A stretch of DNA of 64,000 bases from Paenibacillus pabuli NBRC 13638 (GTDB lineage: Bacteria; Bacillota; Bacilli; Paenibacillales; Paenibacillaceae): assembly GCF_001514495.1 (NCBI RefSeq), contig NZ_BCNM01000017.1, positions 103,586 to 167,585 of the forward strand, in the 5' to 3' direction. The first letter of the stretch is position 1; each line of letters begins with the position of its first letter. A model generated the notes under the pieces. The model saw nothing but the letters and a program-made list of their open reading frames with translations. It was not told where the DNA came from and searched no databases. The translations under genes were made by a program, and so were the position numbers. Below are positions 60,435 to 64,000 of the stretch, in pieces.

Positions 60435-60586
60435 TCCGATAACAAAGTGTTCCAACTTCTCGACTGTCGTCGCTCGGTCTGCCTGAGGAATTTTCATTGA
60501 AGCAGATTCAGGCAGACACATCGATTCCCCTAAGATAAGAGCTATCTAAGGGAAATCGACGTCAGGAACACAAAAACGTTAGCCGA
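60435..60586 (+). repeat. attC6 (152 bp)
   Basis: Opens with TCCGATAAC, eight of nine complementary to GTTATTGGA (the mismatch is a G-T pair). Inner GTTCC/GGAAC. Shares the CTAAGATAAGAGCTATCTAA hairpin with attC2. Confidence 0.8.
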
Positions 60587-60615
60587 AAGAAGTTCTTAGT
60601 TTAGGAGGAGTCTAT

Positions 60616-61383
60616 ATGATATTAGAAAAAGTTATAAATAGAATTGTAATACAAAGTGAATATAAGGATTTTGTTGATAAGTATATAGATAACATACTTA
60701 CCGAATTTAAAGGTAAGATTCATAGCATTTATATGTGTGGCTCGATTCCAAAAGGAACTGCTAAACCTTTTAAGTCAGATGCAGACTTTACTATTGTATG
60801 TGTAAATCCCAAAGATATTGATTACGAAAGATTGTCAAATATTAAAGACAGGCTTTTGGAAGAATATCCAGTAGTAACTAAGATTGATACGATAATTTGC
60901 TCGATTGACGATGTATTAAGTAAACCGAATGAGTGGGGTTTTTGGGTTAAGATAATTTGTGTTTGCATATATGGTCATGACGTTGGTGAAAAAGTACCAC
61001 CGATAATTATTTCTCCAGAGTTCATTGTAGACTTAAATACAGAGACCAAGGAGGAAGTAGATCGTATACATCGTTTACTTTCTAATGCTAGTGATAACAC
61101 AATGAAAACTAGATATATTAAAGGTTATTCGAAGAGATTAATTCGTGCATTATACTCTTTGGTTTTAGAAGATACAGGTGTATGGCAAGATGACATTATT
61201 AAGATGAAGAATGCCATATTAAACTATTGCGAGATTGACTCCGCTTTAGTTGATTATCTGTATACTTGTTACTTGGATAGTAATGTACTTGTTGAAGAGT
61301 TTCTGGGAATTGCAGATGAAGTATATAGCTATTTTGAGAACGCCTTAAATACAATGGCTGCTTCCAGAAATTCCTTTGGCTAA
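60616..61383 (+). CDS. Cassette 7: nucleotidyltransferase-domain protein
   Basis: 255 aa. Nucleotidyltransferase motif GSIPKGTAKPFKSDADFTIV (about residues 42-61; GS, then D-x-D), followed by a helical domain. Related in layout to aminoglycoside adenylyltransferases, a classic integron cargo, but no close match to aadA is evident; the substrate could be a small molecule, tRNA or protein. The stop codon TAA forms part of the attC7 opening 9-mer. Confidence 0.78.
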   Translation: MILEKVINRIVIQSEYKDFVDKYIDNILTEFKGKIHSIYMCGSIPKGTAKPFKSDADFTIVCVNPKDIDYERLSNIKDRLLEEYPVVTKIDTIICSIDDVLSKPNEWGFWVKIICVCIYGHDVGEKVPPIIISPEFIVDLNTETKEEVDRIHRLLSNASDNTMKTRYIKGYSKRLIRALYSLVLEDTGVWQDDIIKMKNAILNYCEIDSALVDYLYTCYLDSNVLVEEFLGIADEVYSYFENALNTMAASRNSFG

Positions 61384-61541
61384 CAACATATTGACGCTCG
61401 TAGTCACTCTGAGAAGCGAGTGACCACATCCAGCCCCCTAAGCCCGTCGGGACGTCACTGCATTAGGTGTTCGGCAAGCCTCACAACTATAAGCAGCGAC
61501 TCTAAGGGGCCAGGACGTCGTCAATACAAAACGTTATGTGA
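61376..61541 (+). repeat. attC7 (166 bp)
   Basis: Opens with TTGGCTAAC, eight of nine complementary to GTTAGCCGA. Inner ATTGACG/CGTCAAT exact. Overlaps the end of the cassette 7 gene. Confidence 0.8.
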
Positions 61542-61574
61542 AATATTACAAAGATAAATATATAGGAGAATCTC

Positions 61575-62174
61575 ATGGCTGAATTGTGGAAAAGGATAAC
61601 GAAAGAGAATCATTTTTTTGAAATTTTATTGATTATTCTAATACCGTTATATTCTTACAAGTTCTTTTATGAAGATAGATTTAATGATTTAATACAACTA
61701 ATAAAATCGAAATTTAAAGAAATTGAAGTAATTATCGAGTTTGTTTTTTACATGTTTTTCTTCTATTCATTTGTCATTTTAGCAGTGTGTCTGTTTTTAG
61801 CATTAATATATAAACCAGTAGGTTTGATTTACTCATACAAATTTAAGAACAACGAAAAAAGTGGAGAATATTTTATAGAAAATTATTTTAGTTTGTTTTA
61901 TGGATCACAAAACAGAGCAAGCTTTGTATTTAGATGGTTATTGCTTATTATGGGGTATTTGTACATTATTAATCCCAAATCTATTATTGAACTATGGGAC
62001 TCAATTTTAATTAAGTATGAGTCACTAAACTGGATCATGGAAATTATTATATTTATACCAATAATGTTTTATGGATTACTTATTTTCATTGCATTATTAG
62101 GTTCTTATCAAATGTTAGCGAATAAATTTTTGAAAACTCAAAAAGAACAAAGTCATACTCAAGCTAATCAATAA
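61575..62174 (+). CDS. Cassette 8: multi-pass membrane protein of unknown function
   Basis: 199 aa, four or so membrane helices (for example FVFYMFFFYSFVILAVCLFL, then FVFRWLLLIMGYLYI and IIIFIPIMFYGLLIFIAL). Very AT-rich. AGGAGA precedes the ATG. No family recognised. Confidence 0.72.
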   Translation: MAELWKRITKENHFFEILLIILIPLYSYKFFYEDRFNDLIQLIKSKFKEIEVIIEFVFYMFFFYSFVILAVCLFLALIYKPVGLIYSYKFKNNEKSGEYFIENYFSLFYGSQNRASFVFRWLLLIMGYLYIINPKSIIELWDSILIKYESLNWIMEIIIFIPIMFYGLLIFIALLGSYQMLANKFLKTQKEQSHTQANQ

Positions 62175-62184
62175 GCGTGGTAAT

Positions 62185-62356
62185 TCACCTAACATTATAT
62201 CCACGCTTCGGAATCTTACGATTCCTCGGTCCGCCCGAAGAGAATAGCAAGGAAGCGGAATCAGGCGGACACATCCGCACCGACTAACCGCATCGCGGCC
62301 GTTCCTGTTGGTCGCTTAAGTCGGTGGGACGCCGTGAATACGAGAACGTTATGAGA
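62185..62356 (+). repeat. attC8 (172 bp)
   Basis: Opens with TCACCTAAC, eight of nine complementary to GTTATGTGA. Inner ATCCACG/CGTGAAT. The central part shares AGTCGGTG-type and CGCACCGACTAACCGC segments with attC9. Confidence 0.78.
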
Positions 62357-62453
62357 AATCACTCTAAATAATATAAATCAGTAATTGTATGTTGCAATTT
62401 GTTTCCATTTTTTATAACAAATTAGTTTAACTAAAAAAATTTAGGGGATGATT

Positions 62454-62990
62454 ATGTTGCAGATCAGACGAGCTACGATTAATGACGCTGAAGGAATTGC
62501 AAAAGTTCATGTGGATAGTTGGAGAACTACATACAAGGATATTATTCCAGAGGAATTCTTAACCAATCTATCATATAAACAAAGAACTGAATTATGGATT
62601 AAAAATATCGGAAAAACAGACAATTTTGTGATATTAGCAGAGAACAAGGAAGGGGAAATCATTGGATTTGCAGATTGTTGGAAGAGAGAGACAAATACGG
62701 AGCCCGACTCAGGTGATTTGACTTCAATTTACATACTTAAGGAATATCAAGGTATAGGATTAGGAAAGGAATTACTTAAAGTTATATTTTCTCGATTCAA
62801 TTCATTGGGTTATCAGAAGATATTTGTTAATGTTCTAGAGGATAACAAGGCGCGCTATTTTTATGAGTATTATGGTGCACACTTATGTAAATCAGTTCAA
62901 ATAAAAATTGGAGGAAAAGCCCTAAATGAATTAATTTATGAATGGGATAACATTGAAGGAGTATTAGCAAGATTAACTAAAACTAATTAA
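62454..62990 (+). CDS. Cassette 9: GNAT-family acetyltransferase
   Basis: 178 aa. GNAT motif A (SIYILKEYQGIGLGKELL, about 95-112) and the FYEYYGAH end. Clearly homologous to the chromosomal acetyltransferase at 26407-26946, though AT-rich and diverged. ATG 62454 is six bases after AGGGG; ATG 62448 abuts it. Confidence 0.86.
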   Translation: MLQIRRATINDAEGIAKVHVDSWRTTYKDIIPEEFLTNLSYKQRTELWIKNIGKTDNFVILAENKEGEIIGFADCWKRETNTEPDSGDLTSIYILKEYQGIGLGKELLKVIFSRFNSLGYQKIFVNVLEDNKARYFYEYYGAHLCKSVQIKIGGKALNELIYEWDNIEGVLARLTKTN

Positions 62991-63021
62991 TAAATTAATT
63001 GTATTTCCATGGGGTCGGTTA

Positions 63022-63218
63022 TCTCACAACAATATGTTCATGCTTCAGGGCATTCGCCCCTCGGCCCGGCTGAAGTTAGAAGTGGACTCGAAAATGAGCA
63101 TTTCAGCAGCAAAGAAGGAATTCAGCCGGACACATCCGCACCACCTAACCGCGTCTCGGCCAGTCCCATACGCTCCTTTAAGGTGGTGCAACCTCATGAA
63201 CACAAGAACGTTATGTGA
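63022..63218 (+). repeat. attC9 (197 bp)
   Basis: Opens with TCTCACAAC, eight of nine complementary to GTTATGAGA. Inner GTTCATG/CATGAAC exact. The longest element of the array. Confidence 0.78.
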
Positions 63219-63254
63219 AATCAGCTTAAATAAGAGAGAGAAAGAGTGGGATAG

Positions 63255-63680
63255 ATGATTCAAAGTAGATATTTATTTGTATCCCGTGAAGGCAAAGTTG
63301 TAAAGATCGCTCGGCCTAAAGATCATAAGTATAAATCTGTTCCTCAATTAGCAGGTGAGGACGTACTTGAGGTGATCTTATATTACAGGAATAAAGATAG
63401 GAAGCCGCATAAACTGCTTATGGTGGAATTTGATAGATTCCATTTGGATTCTCACGGAAATTATAAACAGACAGAAGAAGATAGAAAACGAGCTATTCAT
63501 AATTTTCTTTCTTTTGGGATGGCTGATGCTGAGAAAAGATCATTATACGATTACATAAATGAGAAGCTACCCAGTTTTTCAGATGATGCTCCCAATGTAG
63601 TAGAAAGTAAAATTAAAGCTCCTAAAGAGAAGCATGAAGATTTCAAAAGCATGGCAAAGAAATCAAAAAAAGCTGTATAA
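63255..63680 (+). CDS. Cassette 10: unknown basic protein
   Basis: 141 aa, basic, soluble, Lys-rich C-terminus (ending KSMAKKSKKAV). Begins MIQSRYLFVSREGKVVKIAR. Family not recognised. GAGAGAAAGAGTGGG is a weak ribosome site. Confidence 0.7.
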   Translation: MIQSRYLFVSREGKVVKIARPKDHKYKSVPQLAGEDVLEVILYYRNKDRKPHKLLMVEFDRFHLDSHGNYKQTEEDRKRAIHNFLSFGMADAEKRSLYDYINEKLPSFSDDAPNVVESKIKAPKEKHEDFKSMAKKSKKAV

Positions 63681-63703
63681 GTAGTTCGAAGAAGAAGCTG
63701 ACA

Positions 63704-63803
63704 TCACATAACATAATATTCACGCATCGGCCATCCGTCCTCGGTCCGGCATTCGCCGGACTCTCAGCATACGCTGAGTCGTGAATACAGGAACGTTATC
63801 AGA
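63704..63803 (+). repeat. attC10 (100 bp)
   Basis: Opens with TCACATAAC, exact reverse complement of GTTATGTGA. Inner ATTCACG/CGTGAAT exact. The shortest element; closes with GTTATCAGA. Confidence 0.85.
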
Positions 63804-63837
63804 AATTATTGCAATTTATAAAAAAGGAGTCTCTTAA

Positions 63838-64000
63838 ATGATTAATATTCAAGGTATTCTGCCTCATAGGTATCCATTTTTGTTAATTGATAAAGTACTG
63901 GAAGTCGAAAAAAACAAATGGGCTAAGGGATATAAAAATGTTTCAAGTAATGAGTGGTATATGAATGAACGGAATGCTGTTATTCCTAGTACATTGATAA
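63838..64000 (+). CDS. Cassette 11: FabZ-like hotdog protein (3' end outside window)
   Basis: The first 54 codons read MINIQGILPHRYPFLLIDKV and continue through KNVSSNEWYM, matching the N-terminus of 3-hydroxyacyl-ACP dehydratase FabZ (LPHRYPFLLIDRV). AAAAAGGAG precedes the ATG. Whether it is a full-length dehydratase or a polyketide/lipid-tailoring relative cannot be judged from this fragment. Confidence 0.78.
   Translation, partial: MINIQGILPHRYPFLLIDKVLEVEKNKWAKGYKNVSSNEWYMNERNAVIPSTLI

Larger units (their letters stand above)
56431..64000 (+). mobile_element. Integron-type gene cassette array (10 complete cassettes, 11th cut by window end), no integrase in window
   Basis: Ten successive units of 585-955 bases, each made of one plus-strand AT-rich gene and one GC-rich attC-like element. 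The 9-mer at each cassette start (GTTA...) is the reverse complement of the 9-mer opening the attC of the same cassette: exact in cassettes 1, 2, 3, 4, 5 and 10, one mismatch in 6, 7, 8 and 9. Inner L''/L' boxes such as TTCACG/CGTGAA are present too. Junctions (the G of GTT): 56431, 57152, 57796, 58479, 59144, 59814, 60578, 61533, 62348, 63210, 63795. No tyrosine recombinase is encoded in the window, so this is an integrase-less array or the far end of an integron whose integrase lies beyond 64,000. Confidence 0.88.

Noticed and set aside
63009..63263. Overlapping reading frames of about 70 codons on both strands
   Set aside because: They lie almost wholly within attC9, have no ribosome site and only reflect its GC-rich palindromic sequence.
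56431..64000. Regularly spaced repeats suggested a CRISPR or ordinary repeat array
   Set aside because: Spacing is 585-955 bases, each interval holds one gene, and the repeats differ in length (100-197 bp) and in their outer 9-mers.
1..64000. Transposase genes, insertion sequences, rRNA and tRNA genes
   Set aside because: None could be recognised; tRNA detection by eye is limited, so a covariance search would be needed to be certain.

Overview
The window looks like a chromosome segment of a Paenibacillus-like Bacillota. Evidence: the miaB-ricA gene order, a YukD/EssC/WXG100 type VII secretion locus, a YpdA-type bacillithiol disulfide reductase, a T-box leader before argS, barnase/barstar, a homologue of the Bacillus replication terminator protein, strong AGGAGG ribosome sites and GTG/TTG starts. 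Gene symbols are homology calls read by eye from the protein sequences; no database was searched.

Layout. 1-6.2 kb: the 3' part of miaB, ricA, a thioesterase, and an NAD-salvage cluster (Nudix-winged-helix protein, nicotinamidase pncA, nicotinate phosphoribosyltransferase pncB). 6.2-16 kb: housekeeping and metal genes (oxidoreductase, lipoprotein, moaB, CobW GTPase, cysteine-rich copper-storage-like protein), T-box-controlled argS, an ABC transporter pair, a HEPN-like protein and a DUF218 protein. 16-20.3 kb (minus strand): a BmrC/BmrD-like heterodimeric ABC exporter preceded by a 26-aa leader peptide and an intrinsic terminator. 20.4-28.5 kb: small metabolic and regulatory genes, including an RsgA GTPase behind a second leader-peptide/terminator arrangement, a decayed aldehyde dehydrogenase and two small orphan genes. 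28.6-38.7 kb: a type VII secretion locus ending in a kinase-like membrane protein, a VWA protein and a PP2C phosphatase. 38.9-56.3 kb: SDR, hrpB (with a strikingly GC-rich middle), a stress protein behind a sigma-B-like promoter, an acyltransferase, the RTP homologue, barnase-barstar, an MFS/ArsR pair, yteA, a DivIVA-domain protein, an Rrf2 regulator and a sugar-type operon (TIM-barrel isomerase plus two Gfo/Idh/MocA dehydrogenases).

56.43-64 kb is the most unusual part: ten complete gene cassettes and the start of an eleventh, all read on the plus strand. They are AT-rich genes separated by GC-rich, imperfectly palindromic 100-197 bp elements. Each cassette begins with GTTRNNNNN and ends at a 9-mer that is the reverse complement of its own start: nine of nine positions in six cassettes, eight of nine in the other four. 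Inner complementary boxes are also present. This is the architecture of integron cassettes with attC sites. No integrase gene is visible, so within the window it is an integrase-less attC array, or one end of a chromosomal integron. Cargo: HIT-like protein, two Nudix hydrolases, GrpB-family protein, nucleotidyltransferase, GNAT acetyltransferase, two membrane proteins, two unknowns and a FabZ-like protein cut by the window end.
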